From positions 2,976,501 through 3,040,500 of the forward strand of contig NZ_CP040094.1 in the NCBI RefSeq assembly GCF_013343235.1: a DNA stretch of 64,000 bases, in the 5' to 3' direction. The notes below the pieces were generated by a model. It made no database searches and had not been told where the DNA came from. It saw only the letters and a list, made by a program, of their open reading frames with translations. Made by a program: the position numbers and the translations under genes. The DNA comes from Nostoc sp. TCL240-02 (GTDB lineage: Bacteria > Cyanobacteriota > Cyanobacteriia > Cyanobacteriales > Nostocaceae). Of this stretch, positions 43,851 to 53,456 are shown piece by piece (positions within the stretch are counted from its first letter, which is position 1; every line of letters starts with the position of its first letter).

Positions 43851-44187
43851 GGCTTATGAGGATAAGGAACAAATTAACTAGAATTCAATCAAAATTTCAT
43901 CTGTTTATATTGAAATTACTGATTTAGCATGAGGTTTTGTGGCAAATTATGTGTTAACCCATCCAAATATACAGTTTTGATGATTCTGTCTTAATCTACC
44001 GAAAGGTTAATCCGTTCCTTAAAACCTATGCAAATCTCAATTGTTCCTCAAAAGGATAGATATCGCTATGCCGAAACTATGCAAGCAGACTTGCACATTA
44101 GAGAACTTCAACAAATAAATTGTCGATAGGTACAATTCATCAATTGTGCCTACATCATTTTTTGAGATGTCTAAGCAGCACTTTTGT
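43851..44187. other. Gene-free interval
   Basis: About 340 bases upstream of the efflux adaptor. I see nothing specific; an AT-rich promoter region is assumed. Confidence 0.4.
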
Positions 44188-46260
44188 TTAACTCACTGTA
44201 ATCACTGTTCCCGCACTCTCATTGGCCAATCTATCCACCGCACATACGGCATAAGTTCCCGCTTGTTGAACGGTAGCGAAGGTTGTGCCAGCAGACAAAA
44301 TTCGCTGAATTGTCCAAGTATCGCCAGTTTGCCGATAAAGTGTCCAAGAACGAACTGGCTGATTATCTCCAGGCTGCCAACTCAGTTTGCGGTTATTGAC
44401 TTGTAATCCAATGGGTGGAGGGGGTGGTGTTGTATCTTGCCAAGGCAAAGTTGGCGGTAGCGCAGGTTTGTTATAAAGCAGACTTTGAAATTTATCAGCA
44501 ATGCCCTGACTATTTTGCGTCAAAACACCGAGATTAAAGAAGATATTCCCCAGTGACAACCGTCCAGCTTGGCTACGACTAATTTTTACCTGCTTTTCAA
44601 TCTCATCACTTTCTCGACTTTTATTGCTTGGTTCTGTCAAATTGTTACCAGCGTAAACGTGTCTTTGCTTTGTGTTTACCTGTGTCCACCACTGTAGCAA
44701 CGCCGAATAACTTTGTTGTGGTTGATCTGTGCGCCAGTAAAGTTGAGGCGCAATATAATCAATCCAACCTTCTTCTAACCATTTTTTCGAGTCGGCATAC
44801 AACACATTATAAGCATCCAACCCAGTAATACCTGTGGGTTGTCCTGGGCGATAAATCCCAAAAGGACTAATACCAAATTTTACGTCAGGTTTGGTTGCTT
44901 TAATTCCCTGGTAGAGGCGCTGTACCATTTTGTTAACATTGTCCCGTCGCCAGTCGCCAAGGTTGAGTGAACCACCAGCTGCTTGATATGCAGCATAAGT
45001 TTTGTTATCGGGGAAAGGTTGTCCCTCGATGGGATATGGATAGAAATAATCATCTAAGTGAATGCCATCAACATCGTAGCGCTTCACCACATCGAGAATT
45101 ACGTTGTAAGCTCTATCTTGAACTATTTTCAATCCTGGGTCCATCCAGCGTTGAGTTTTCCACAAATAAACGCTTTCTGGATTTGTCGCTGCGATGTGAG
45201 GACGGACTGTTTTAGCTGGGTCGGTGGAAGTGCTGGCGCGGTAGGGGTTGAACCAAGCATGAAGTTCAATATTGCGTTTATGACATTCTGCGATCGCAAA
45301 CGCTAAAGGATCGTAAAATGGTTCTGGTGCTTTCCCCTGAGTTCCTGTAATCCAAGCACTCCAAGGCTCTAATTGCGATTCATATAAAGCGTCTCCCTCT
45401 GGTCGCACCTGAAAGATAAGGGCATTGAAGTTTAAGGCTTGTAATTTAGTAATAATCTCAGTTAATTCTGCTTTCTGTTGAGCAACAGCAAGTCCCGGTT
45501 TTGAAGGCCAGTCACCATTCCACACAGATACTACCCACGCCCCCCGAAATTCCCGACTATGATTTACCCTAACGCTACCGACAGGTGCGGGTGTTGGTGT
45601 TGGCGTTGGTATTGGCGTTGGTGTTGGTATTGGTATTGGTGTTAGTGTTGGCGGCTGTACTAAGTAACTAGAGGTAATTTTTTCTGCTTTGCCTAAATAC
45701 ACCAAAGCTTGATAAATAATTACTGCTACATCTGCACGGGTAGCTGCAAGATTGGGATTGAGTAATTTGATATTTGGGTAACTAACCACTAATCCAGCGC
45801 TAGTGGCAATAGCTACTTGATTTCTGCCATACCCAGGAATCTGAATAGAATCTTGATAAATTTGTGGGAGTGTTGAGAGAAGGTCTGGTTTTACCTTGGT
45901 GGCAAGTTCTAAGCCCGCTACCAAAGAAATTAAAACTTCCGCCCTAGTAATTCGCTCGGCGGGGCGGAAACTTTTATCAGGAAAGCCGCTAATAAATGCT
46001 TTTTCGTAAGCTGTTTGAATGGCTGCTGCTGCCCAATAATTTATGGGTACATCCACAAAAGGTAAATATTGCCGCTTCTTGGTAACTGTGCCAAATGCGT
46101 TGGCGATGATGGCGGCAAATTCAGCGCGAGTGAGTGAGTTATCGGGGCGATATGTGCCATTTGGCGACCCACTAACAATACCACGTTGGGCTAAGGCTGT
46201 AATAAATAAGCGTGCCCAATGGTTTTGAATATCCGAGAATGGAGTAGCAATAGATACCAT
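44188..46260 (-). CDS. S-layer-homology domains plus glycosyl-hydrolase-like (GHL10/DUF187) protein
   Basis: 690 residues. Three SLH domains (about 5-195; e.g. FSDIQNHWARLFITALAQRGIVSGSPNGTYRPDNSLTRAEF, split here only as a description of one repeat's key residues W, G, R and D), then a PT-rich linker of PTPTPIPTP type (about 205-225). A GHL10 domain follows (about 235-575: EFRGAWVVSVWNGDWPSK, NALIFQVRPEGDALY, HAWFNPYRA, VDGIHLDDYFYPYP), with probable acidic catalytic residues in GIHLDDYF. The tail has an Fn3-like segment (PPPPIGLQVNNRKLSW). It should sit at the cell surface, bound to peptidoglycan polymers by SLH, and cut a glycan. No signal peptide is obvious at the chosen ATG (46258-46260). 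Confidence 0.85.
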   Translation of the reverse strand: MVSIATPFSDIQNHWARLFITALAQRGIVSGSPNGTYRPDNSLTRAEFAAIIANAFGTVTKKRQYLPFVDVPINYWAAAAIQTAYEKAFISGFPDKSFRPAERITRAEVLISLVAGLELATKVKPDLLSTLPQIYQDSIQIPGYGRNQVAIATSAGLVVSYPNIKLLNPNLAATRADVAVIIYQALVYLGKAEKITSSYLVQPPTLTPIPIPTPTPIPTPTPTPAPVGSVRVNHSREFRGAWVVSVWNGDWPSKPGLAVAQQKAELTEIITKLQALNFNALIFQVRPEGDALYESQLEPWSAWITGTQGKAPEPFYDPLAFAIAECHKRNIELHAWFNPYRASTSTDPAKTVRPHIAATNPESVYLWKTQRWMDPGLKIVQDRAYNVILDVVKRYDVDGIHLDDYFYPYPIEGQPFPDNKTYAAYQAAGGSLNLGDWRRDNVNKMVQRLYQGIKATKPDVKFGISPFGIYRPGQPTGITGLDAYNVLYADSKKWLEEGWIDYIAPQLYWRTDQPQQSYSALLQWWTQVNTKQRHVYAGNNLTEPSNKSRESDEIEKQVKISRSQAGRLSLGNIFFNLGVLTQNSQGIADKFQSLLYNKPALPPTLPWQDTTPPPPPIGLQVNNRKLSWQPGDNQPVRSWTLYRQTGDTWTIQRILSAGTTFATVQQAGTYAVCAVDRLANESAGTVITVS

Positions 46261-46556
46261 TGTTGATTGCAGCTAGCTGGCCTTGATTTGGATTTCCTTA
46301 GTTAATTTAGCAATTTTCTTGGCGTAGGCATAGCCAGCCGTAGGCATCGCTGCTGCAATCTCTTGTAAACTTTGTCTGGGAATTGGGAATTGGGCATCTC
46401 CAGAAATTAAATATGCGTTACCCAGAACTCTTGTAGAGACGTAGCGGTGCTACGTCTCTACATTCTTTTTCCGATGATGTCTATTGGGCATTGATAATTG
46501 CTCTTTCCTATTCCCTATCCCCTATTCCCTATTCCCTATTCCCCATTCCCTATCTA
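46261..46556. repeat. Repeat cluster between the SLH protein and the HdeD-like gene
   Basis: A small dispersed repeat at 46321-46350 (GGCGTAGGCATAGCCAGCCG then TAGGCATCGC). A perfect 13-bp hairpin with GTAGAGACGTAGC at 46433-46445 and its complement at 46449-46461, joined by GGT. A tandem CCCTATTCCCTATT-type repeat at about 46506-46555. Confidence 0.7.
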
Positions 46557-47129
46557 CTAAGTAGGATTTGCAGCTTGCTCAGGAGGATTTGAGGTAGAAC
46601 GCGCGTTTAACGATAACATCACGCGGGAAATGCCAGTGAAAATAATGCTGATACCAACTAGTGTACCAAGAAGCCAGGGCGCATTGAAGGGCCACTGGAA
46701 CCAAATCATCGCGCCTAAGACTAGGGTAATAATGCCATCACCTAGTACCCACGTCCAATTTTCTTGCGGACGTAACTGGAATGCCAGAATTAACTCGAAT
46801 GTACCTTCAGCCAGCAAAAAGCTGCCAAGCAACAGAGTCAGTGTGAGAATACCCGTAAAAGGATAAACAAACAGCATTATGCCCGTTGCAATATAGAGTC
46901 CGCTTAATAAAAGTTTCCAAATAAAACCTCCTTGGTTGCGAGTTTGAGTGGCATAAACTAGTTTTGTAAATCCGGCGAAAATCAAAATCACCGCAATCCA
47001 AGTCTCAGCGAATAGGGTGGTGAAATTAGGCGCTGCGATCGCAATCACCCCCAAAATACTTAAAAGAACACCACTTATCAGTGACCCATTAAGATTTTTG
47101 TTAATATCTCTAGAAATGTTGGTTGTCAT
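46557..47129 (-). CDS. HdeD-family membrane protein (DUF308)
   Basis: 190 residues from ATG 47127-47129, which has GGGAAAG upstream; the longer frame would add an untypical polar leader. Six membrane helices in three pairs, with the family pattern of small repeated helices (LISGVLLSILGVIAIAAP, GLYIATGIMLFVYPF, WLLGTLVGISIIFTG). E. coli HdeD helps acid survival at high density; the function in cyanobacteria is not known. Confidence 0.88.
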   Translation of the reverse strand: MTTNISRDINKNLNGSLISGVLLSILGVIAIAAPNFTTLFAETWIAVILIFAGFTKLVYATQTRNQGGFIWKLLLSGLYIATGIMLFVYPFTGILTLTLLLGSFLLAEGTFELILAFQLRPQENWTWVLGDGIITLVLGAMIWFQWPFNAPWLLGTLVGISIIFTGISRVMLSLNARSTSNPPEQAANPT

Positions 47130-47232
47130 ATAAACTTTCCCTAACTCTACAATTACGTTAGGGAATTTTTTACTCACAGTATACAACCCTAAGATAGACT
47201 CATGGGTATTAAATTTCAGCAGCAACTAGCTC

Positions 47233-47784
47233 TTATAAGAGTTCTGCAAGACTGCTTAAACGTTCATAAACAGAGATAAGGCGATCGCCTTCAAGTTCAA
47301 CAGAAGTATTAGGATAATTCTGAATAGCTCCAAGGAGTGTAACTTCACCCTTTTGTTGAATAGATGCACTTAAAGCACTTCGCAGCGCCTGCTGATCTAG
47401 TTGCCCTGCGGGAGGGTGAACTACTTCACCAATTTGGTTAACTAAAATTGGCCCTGCCCAGCTAGACAGTAAGTTATTTAAAAAGGCGGGATCGGCTTTT
47501 ATTGGGGCTTTCAGTGCCTTACGAGCTACTTCTGGGTCTTGTTTGGCTGCCTCTAAATAGGCTTGTAATGTGGGGGTAGTCTTGCCTGTTTCTGTAAACT
47601 GACTTAATTCTTGAACAGAGATTTGCCCCTGAAAAGTACCATACTTTAAAACAACTTGCTCGGCAGCATTGGCATTAGTACTTGAGAGCAAAACAATAGC
47701 ACCTAAGCCTAAAGCTACTGTTTGACTGAGTAATTTAGTGATTTTACTATTGTTTAATCGATTTAAAATTTGAGAAATCTGCAT
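47233..47784 (-). CDS. Secreted DUF1400-like protein
   Basis: 183 residues from ATG 47782-47784. Cleavable signal peptide (about 1-40, LSQTVALGLGAIVLLSSTNANA, cut after NANA). The mature part AEQVVLKYGTFQGQISVQELSQFTETGKTTPTLQAYLEAAKQDPE resembles the domain found alone or in front of alpha/beta hydrolases in cyanobacteria. No hydrolase part follows here, so the chain is only the small domain. Role unknown. Confidence 0.75.
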   Translation of the reverse strand: MQISQILNRLNNSKITKLLSQTVALGLGAIVLLSSTNANAAEQVVLKYGTFQGQISVQELSQFTETGKTTPTLQAYLEAAKQDPEVARKALKAPIKADPAFLNNLLSSWAGPILVNQIGEVVHPPAGQLDQQALRSALSASIQQKGEVTLLGAIQNYPNTSVELEGDRLISVYERLSSLAELL

Positions 47785-47910
47785 TTTGTCGAACTTCCTT
47801 ATGGTGTGGAGCGTACATAGTCCTAGAGATACATAATTAGGGGTGCACATTTGTACGCCCCTATAGCCAATTTAATTTATTTGTTGCAAAAATTTTTGAA
47901 AATGATGTTA

Positions 47911-48126
47911 TCAAAGTTGTTCGTTAGGCGAAGCTGCATGAGGTAGTATTGACTTCTCCTCGTCTAAGGTTGGTGCAGGTATGCCTAAATGCTTCCTTGC
48001 AGATTCTTCAGCTAGCTGTCGGTCTTGAGCGTTATCGAACTGACTCTCATCTAATAAATGAGGGTTTTTTGCCGCTTCATCTCGGCTTGGTTTATAGCCA
48101 TTTTTCCACCTGTACTTCCAGTCCAT
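47911..48126 (-). CDS. Conserved hypothetical protein, 71 residues
   Basis: MDWKYRWKNGYKPSRDEAAKNPHLLDESQFDNAQDRQLAEESARKHLGIP... is a soluble, charged small protein of even composition, with ATG 48124-48126. I do not recognise it; the polar composition suggests a real, helical protein. No partner gene nearby. Confidence 0.5.
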   Translation of the reverse strand: MDWKYRWKNGYKPSRDEAAKNPHLLDESQFDNAQDRQLAEESARKHLGIPAPTLDEEKSILPHAASPNEQL

Positions 48127-48372
48127 AACTTCAAAGGCAGATATACTGCAATTTTATTTCCTAGTTCTTCATAGTAGATGCTTAATGGAAGATGACACTC
48201 CTGCTATAGGTTGAAGAGGCTCATTCTGAGGGTACAAATTTTACATCATCTTAAAGTAGGAATACTCTATTGGCAAGATTAGCTAAATTAGCACGCTGAG
48301 AACAAGTTATGAAAAGACATCGTAAGTATGATAACTATGGTGATTATGGTGATCGCTGCTGCAATATATTAT

Positions 48373-48486
48373 TAGACATCTGGTGAAATGATCTAAGGGT
48401 GAACGGTCGTACCCTACGGGAAGGCAGAGCCTACGCCCCTACTAAGGATTTCGGGCAACGCAGAATTAATTGTCACCAGATGTCTA
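48373..48486. mobile_element. MITE of 114 bp at the stop codon of the caspase gene
   Basis: Terminal inverted repeats TAGACATCTGGTGA (48373-48386) and TCACCAGATGTCTA (48473-48486) are perfect over 14 bp. TTAT stands immediately outside both ends (48369-48372 and 48487-48490), a probable 4-bp target duplication. The right-hand TTAT includes the complement of the caspase gene's TAA stop, so the element landed on the stop codon without changing the protein. The 246 bases between 48127 and the MITE hold nothing else I can name. Confidence 0.75.
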
Positions 48487-51435
48487 TTATATTTTCAGAT
48501 TTTCCGCTCCCTGAGTAACTTTAGCAGAGTCAATGCGATCGCCTACCTGAATCTTGTTCACTACATCAAAGCCTTGAGTGACATGACCAAATACGGCATA
48601 ATCGCCATCTAAGAACCCTAAATCCGCTAAAGCAAAGTAAAATTGAGCAGAAGCAGAATCTAGTGATTGCGGTGATCGCGCCATCGCCACTGCACCTTGT
48701 TTATGGGGCAACACGACAGGTTGAGCGGTAGCATCAAATGGTTTATTGTAAATTGGAGTATCCGAACCTTTCGGTTTAACTTCTAAAGGTATGTAGCGAG
48801 CATTTCCCGTTTTTGGGTCAATATAGCTACCAGTTCCCAATTGAGATACTGGAACTTTTGGATCTTTGCTTTGAGGATCGCCCCCTTGAACCACAAATGG
48901 TTGAGGTTCGTGTACAACTCGATGAAAAGTTAAACCATCGTACACACCTTTTTGCACTAAATCTACGAAGTTGCCAGCTGTAATAGGAGCATTAGTACCA
49001 TCTACTTCGATAGTAATCGGCTGGCCTTTAACCGTCATCACCACAGTAGCCTTACCTTCGAGGCGTGGTAAATATGCTATTCCCGGAATAGTTTCATTAG
49101 TAGTTTTGGAAGCCTTAGTTGAATTAGTTTTAGCTGGACTATTAGTGGAAGCAGAAGTTGTTGGACTATACTCAACCTCAGTGCTCTGAGGATTTTCACT
49201 TGGTCGAAAAATCTGTTGGCTTGAGTAAATTCCAAATGCAAGACTCACGGCGACAGCAATACCGCCAAATACCATCAACGGAGGAAAATTTCTACTAGAA
49301 GTAGGAACAGAGGTTTTCTGAGTATTTACTGCTGGCTGAGAGTTTCTGAAACTAAGAGTTTCAGAGCTACGTTCTTGTTGCCTGATAGGAGTAGCAATCT
49401 CTACCGGGGCAATTGTTTGTTGGCTTGGTGAAAGCTCTGGTGGTAAAGTAGCTTCTAACGGTTCAACAGTAGTTAATTGCTGAGATTGAATTAGTTTTGT
49501 CTCTCTTTGCCTAACAATTTTTTCTTCGATTCGTGCTACTTCTTCATCCCCAAGTTCTAAAATTTGCTGATATCGCTTTAATTCCTCACGAATCTCCTCA
49601 TTAAACGGATACTCATGCTCAATTGTTTGAATTAGAGCTTGTTCATACTGTTGTAACTTTTGCAGGTAGGCTTCAGTCTGAGCCTTAATTCGATTTTCAA
49701 TTGGAGCAATATTTTCATCTTTTAGTTCTAATATTTGCTGTTCTTGCCGCAGTTGATTACGTTGCGCTGTATTCAAGGGATACTGCTGCTGTGTTGCTCT
49801 AGTAAATATCTGTTCATACTGTTGTAATTTTTGCAGGTAGGCTTCAACCTCAACAGTAATTCGAGCTTCAATGGAAGCTATATCTTCATTTTGTAGTGTT
49901 AATTTTTGCTGCTCTTGACGCAGTTGATTACGCTGTGTTGTACTCAAGGGATACTGCTGTGTTGCTTTTATAAAAGCTTGTTCATACTGTTGTAACTTTT
50001 GCAGGTAAACTTCAATCTGACCAGTAATTCTGCTTTCAATTAAAGCAATATCTTCATCTTTTAGACTTAATTTTTGCTGTTTTTGTCGTAGTTCATTACG
50101 CTTTACTTCACCAAGAGGATACTGCTGCTGTGTTACTCTAGTAAATATCTGTTCATATTGCTGCAAATTTTGTCGATATGCTTCTATTTCAGCAATAATG
50201 CGGCTTTCAATTAAAGCTAAATCTTGATCAGTAATTTGCCATTGACGCTGCATTTGCTTCAATTGTTCGCTAGTACTTTGACTAACAGGATACTCTTGTC
50301 GCATTGCTTTAGCTAACAACTGCCTATACTGTTGTAGATGCTGTTTATAAACTTCAATTTGTGCAGTGATTTGTGTCTCAATTGGCATGGTATCCTCATT
50401 CCTCAGCCCTAAAATTTGCTGAAGATTCAGACGTAGCATATTGATATCATCTTCGCTGAGAGCTACTTGCTGCTGGAGTGCTTCTGTGAAGTCTCTTTCA
50501 TATCGCTGTAACTTTTCTCGAAATTCTTGACGAGCAGCTGCTAACATTTCATCTTCAATTGCAGTTGCTTCTATTTCGGATAGTCCCAAGCGATTCCTGA
50601 GTGCATCTAAAATCTTGCGACCTACAAAAGTAACATCTCCACGATTACTGTATCGCGCTACTTCTTTGCGATACTTCTGCTTGGGATCACCTTGCGGAAC
50701 TTTTGTAAGTCGAATCTTAAAGCCTTCTCTACTCGTGTAGATTTCTGGCTTCATCGTCGGCTGTATTTCTCTAATTTTTCTGCTGGCATACTCATGCAAC
50801 TCGTCAATTGACACAACCCCATCTTCATCTAAGTCAGCTGCACCTGTTGTAATTCCTTCTATCAAATAACGGGTATAAATTGAGAGGTCTGACCCCTGCT
50901 GCTCAAAGGAATATTGAGTTGAACTAGATGATGTGAGAACAGCCCGTCCCTCTCCTCCTAATTGCTCACGGATATTTACACTGCCGTCATCCTTTGCTGA
51001 TAAACCCTCAGCAAAAGCACCACTAAAGCAACTATCCAAAATGACAACTTGACGCTTAGAACGGCTGCGACTCATGCTTTCATGGACAACACTGGCTGCT
51101 ACTGCTGATGAGCGAATTAAATCTCCTCTGGGAGTTTTGCGTGTGGTGCGGGTTGCTAAGAAAAGTCTGCCTGTGTCATCTTTAATGCCATGACCAGAGA
51201 AAAAGAGAACTAACAAATCCTCTTTTTGACGATGGGCAAATAGATTTTCGATAGCTTCTTCCATATCTTGGCGCTGTGGATTTTTTAGCACCATAATATC
51301 TGTCTCAGTAAAGCCGCCCATTTCTGGGTGTAACAGCACTTGCTGCATCGCTTCAACATCTTTGACAGCAGCAGGTAGCGGGTTTAACCCAGGCTCATAT
51401 TCACTCACCCCAATCAGCAATGCTACTTTTGCCAT
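48487..51435 (-). CDS. Caspase-family protease fused to helical repeats, a membrane helix and a cyclophilin domain
   Basis: 982 residues. Caspase (peptidase C14) domain 1-245 with catalytic His82 in FFSGHG and Cys136 in LDSCFSG; an EF-hand-like calcium loop at about 201-212 ([12 protein letters not shown]). Seven related repeats of about 60 residues follow at about 273-645, each built as EYPL...RNxLRQxQQxLxLxDExIAxIExRI...[10 protein letters not shown]. Then a Ser/Thr/Pro-rich linker, one membrane helix (719-738), a disordered segment, and a cyclophilin-type prolyl isomerase (about 796-982: [32 protein letters not shown]). The caspase should sit in the cytosol and the isomerase beyond the membrane. 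The EACC1-like gene lies 10 bases upstream on the same strand. Self-processing, targets and trigger are unknown; both catalytic residues are present. Confidence 0.9.
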   Translation of the reverse strand: MAKVALLIGVSEYEPGLNPLPAAVKDVEAMQQVLLHPEMGGFTETDIMVLKNPQRQDMEEAIENLFAHRQKEDLLVLFFSGHGIKDDTGRLFLATRTTRKTPRGDLIRSSAVAASVVHESMSRSRSKRQVVILDSCFSGAFAEGLSAKDDGSVNIREQLGGEGRAVLTSSSSTQYSFEQQGSDLSIYTRYLIEGITTGAADLDEDGVVSIDELHEYASRKIREIQPTMKPEIYTSREGFKIRLTKVPQGDPKQKYRKEVARYSNRGDVTFVGRKILDALRNRLGLSEIEATAIEDEMLAAARQEFREKLQRYERDFTEALQQQVALSEDDINMLRLNLQQILGLRNEDTMPIETQITAQIEVYKQHLQQYRQLLAKAMRQEYPVSQSTSEQLKQMQRQWQITDQDLALIESRIIAEIEAYRQNLQQYEQIFTRVTQQQYPLGEVKRNELRQKQQKLSLKDEDIALIESRITGQIEVYLQKLQQYEQAFIKATQQYPLSTTQRNQLRQEQQKLTLQNEDIASIEARITVEVEAYLQKLQQYEQIFTRATQQQYPLNTAQRNQLRQEQQILELKDENIAPIENRIKAQTEAYLQKLQQYEQALIQTIEHEYPFNEEIREELKRYQQILELGDEEVARIEEKIVRQRETKLIQSQQLTTVEPLEATLPPELSPSQQTIAPVEIATPIRQQERSSETLSFRNSQPAVNTQKTSVPTSSRNFPPLMVFGGIAVAVSLAFGIYSSQQIFRPSENPQSTEVEYSPTTSASTNSPAKTNSTKASKTTNETIPGIAYLPRLEGKATVVMTVKGQPITIEVDGTNAPITAGNFVDLVQKGVYDGLTFHRVVHEPQPFVVQGGDPQSKDPKVPVSQLGTGSYIDPKTGNARYIPLEVKPKGSDTPIYNKPFDATAQPVVLPHKQGAVAMARSPQSLDSASAQFYFALADLGFLDGDYAVFGHVTQGFDVVNKIQVGDRIDSAKVTQGAENLKI

Positions 51436-51445
51436 TTGAAATACT

Positions 51446-51823
51446 CTACCCTGCTACGAATTTCTGTGCTGCCTCAATTGCTGCTTCTAGCTCTTGCCGG
51501 CTGCTGGCTTTGACTTTCAGTTTCTTGCCATTAGCCTCAATTTCTAGTTCAATAGTTTTGCTGCCAAGGCGATCGCTTAAAAATCCCATCAATGCTTTAA
51601 TATTCTTGGCATTCACCTGTGCTGTTAGCCAACCTACAGCCAGCCCTGTAAATGACTTGCTCCCTGCTGGCGCTTCTGCTTCACGAAAAAGACTAGCATC
51701 TTCCACTTCATCCAGTTCCAACATCTGTTGTAATAGTCTCTGCGTTTCAGCTTGCAGTTCATCGTCATCTAAACCAGGCTCTCGCAGGGCGATGTTAATC
51801 TGGACGTTGGATGTACTCGCCAT
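51446..51823 (-). CDS. EACC1-like small protein, partner of the caspase
   Basis: 125 residues from ATG 51821-51823 with AGAGG upstream. N-terminal strand ([30 protein letters not shown]), an acidic/Ala-rich middle, then [27 protein letters not shown] and a C-terminal half with [34 protein letters not shown]. The size, layout and place directly before a caspase gene match the effector-associated constant component (EACC1) described for bacterial conflict systems. The stop is 10 bases from the caspase ATG, so they are translationally linked. The assignment is by pattern and context only; function unproven. Confidence 0.65.
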   Translation of the reverse strand: MASTSNVQINIALREPGLDDDELQAETQRLLQQMLELDEVEDASLFREAEAPAGSKSFTGLAVGWLTAQVNAKNIKALMGFLSDRLGSKTIELEIEANGKKLKVKASSRQELEAAIEAAQKFVAG

Positions 51824-52846
51824 TTTCAACCTCTAATTGTGGTTAATGCTTAAATTATCATAAGTATCTGATACAATCCAACTAGTAATAATTCCGGTCT
51901 GGATTGTCGAAAATAGGAATTTTAACAATTAACAATATATATAGATATATAGCGTGCTATGAGTAAGAAGCATACTGCAAAGTAAAAATAGATGCTATTG
52001 CTTACCACAGCAAACTAGGCTTGATTTTGATTTTCTCGATTAATTTAGCAATACGAGAGCGATCGCTGCTGGATGTCATATAAAATTTTACAGTTACCGA
52101 AAAGTTTTTGCCTTATTTGAGCGTCGGCTTTGTACTCTTCTCTACGAGACACCACAGGCGAACGGGATCTTTTTATGTGCAACTGTGATTTTTAATCGTC
52201 AAGTATATTTGCTGATTACTTTATCAAAAAGTCTAATTACTTTCTCGAAAAGCCTGTTTACTTTCTCAAAATACTTAAATGCTTTCTCAAAAGCTTTAAA
52301 TGCTTTCTCAAAATGCCATTTGACTTACTCCTTTTAGTATTTTCCACAAGCAAAATGACGTTTGACTTTCTCAAACCCCAGTTTACTTACTTATTTAAGT
52401 GTTTTCCGCAAGCAAAATGACATTTCACTTTCTCAAACCCCAGTTTGCTTACTCATTTAAGTGTTTTCCGCAAGCAAAATGACGTTTGACTTTCTCAAAC
52501 CCCAGTTTACTTACTTATTTAAGTGTTTTCTGCAAGCAAAATGACATTTGGTCTGAGATTTTAGTTTACGCATTTCCTTACGATTGATTCCAGGTTGCTA
52601 TAAATTCATCACCCTAAAGTTACAGAGGGAGGATGAATTTAGTACAAAATTTATAGAACATTTTTAACTAATATCTCTATAGACATAACCAAAAAAGATG
52701 ATTTTAGGATAATTCCATCTATAGACTTATGCAATTTAAACAAAAATAGTTAATACTGGAAAATAACTTTACTACCATTAAGTCTGGTTGTAATAAAAGA
52801 TTAAACTCCAAGAAATAGCAAACAGAGAAAAAATTACTTACAAACA
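51824..52846. other. Long gene-free region upstream of the caspase pair
   Basis: About 1 kb. It holds the promoter region of the EACC1-caspase unit, isolated HIP1-type GCGATCGC (52060) and a large tandem-repeat block (52220-52560, separate entry). No gene, RNA or CRISPR structure found. Confidence 0.5.
52220..52560. repeat. Nested tandem repeat, 62-bp period with shorter 21-23-bp units in front
   Basis: Four copies of a 62-bp unit can be lined up on the landmark CCGCAAGCAAAATGAC (52344, 52406, 52468, 52530), each followed by TTTGACTTTCTCAAACCCCA and CATTTAAGTGTTTT-like sequence. In front (52230-52315) are shorter TTTACTTTCTCAAAA / AATGCTTTCTCAAAA units related to part of the 62-mer. The period is not a multiple of three and no frame is conserved, so it is not coding. 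Confidence 0.8.
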
Positions 52847-53296
52847 ATGGCAACTTATACAGATACAGATCGCAATCAACAAATTCAAAAGCTGCATGAG
52901 CTAATCAAAAATATTGATTATGGTATGTTTACCACAGTCAATGATGATGGCAGTTTGCATAGTTACCCCATGTCAAAAAGTAATGAGATCAACTCTGAAG
53001 GAACGCTCTGGTTCTTTACTTATGCTGGTTCTTACAAGGTAACTGAGATTGAACACCACCATCAAGTTAATGTTAGTTTCTCATCACCCGAACAACAGCA
53101 ATATGTTTCTATCTCAGGAACATCAGAACTTGTGAAAGACCACAACAAGATGCGAGAGTTATGGAAGCCGGAACTTCAAACCTGGTTTCCTAAAGGATTG
53201 GACGAACCCGATATTGCTTTGCTTAAGGTGAATATTAACCAGGTTAATTACTGGGATAGTACATCGAGTTTTAAGTCACAAACAATTAGTTTTTGA
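52847..53296 (+). CDS. Pyridoxamine 5'-phosphate oxidase-like FMN-binding protein (general stress type)
   Basis: 149 residues, split-barrel PPOX fold: GMFTTVNDDGSLHSYPMSKSNEINSEGTLWFFTYAGSYKVTEIEHHHQVNVSFSSPEQQQYVSISG, described here only by its order (active strand, WFFT, NVSFS, VSISG). Related to the general stress protein 26 group, flavin-binding oxidoreductases of uncertain substrate. Start ATG 52847. No co-directed neighbour. Confidence 0.85.
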   Translation: MATYTDTDRNQQIQKLHELIKNIDYGMFTTVNDDGSLHSYPMSKSNEINSEGTLWFFTYAGSYKVTEIEHHHQVNVSFSSPEQQQYVSISGTSELVKDHNKMRELWKPELQTWFPKGLDEPDIALLKVNINQVNYWDSTSSFKSQTISF

Positions 53297-53456
53297 TAAA
53301 ATCACGATTTTAAATCATTTCTAATTCGTAATTAATAATTAGGAACGATTTAAAGTCGTAGTTTTTGGATGAAAATGGCAAAAAAGAAGTATTCTTTTAA
53401 TTATTAATTACGAAAAATCCATGATAGATAAAGATAATGCTGAATCCGCTTAAAAG

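Noticed and set aside
46433..46461. Terminator or riboswitch at the 13-bp hairpin
   Set aside because: There is no T-run, and the same GTAGAGACGTAGC type palindrome is a dispersed Nostoc repeat.
52220..52560. CRISPR array
   Set aside because: The units are continuous 62-bp tandem copies with no unique spacers between constant repeats, and no cas genes are present.
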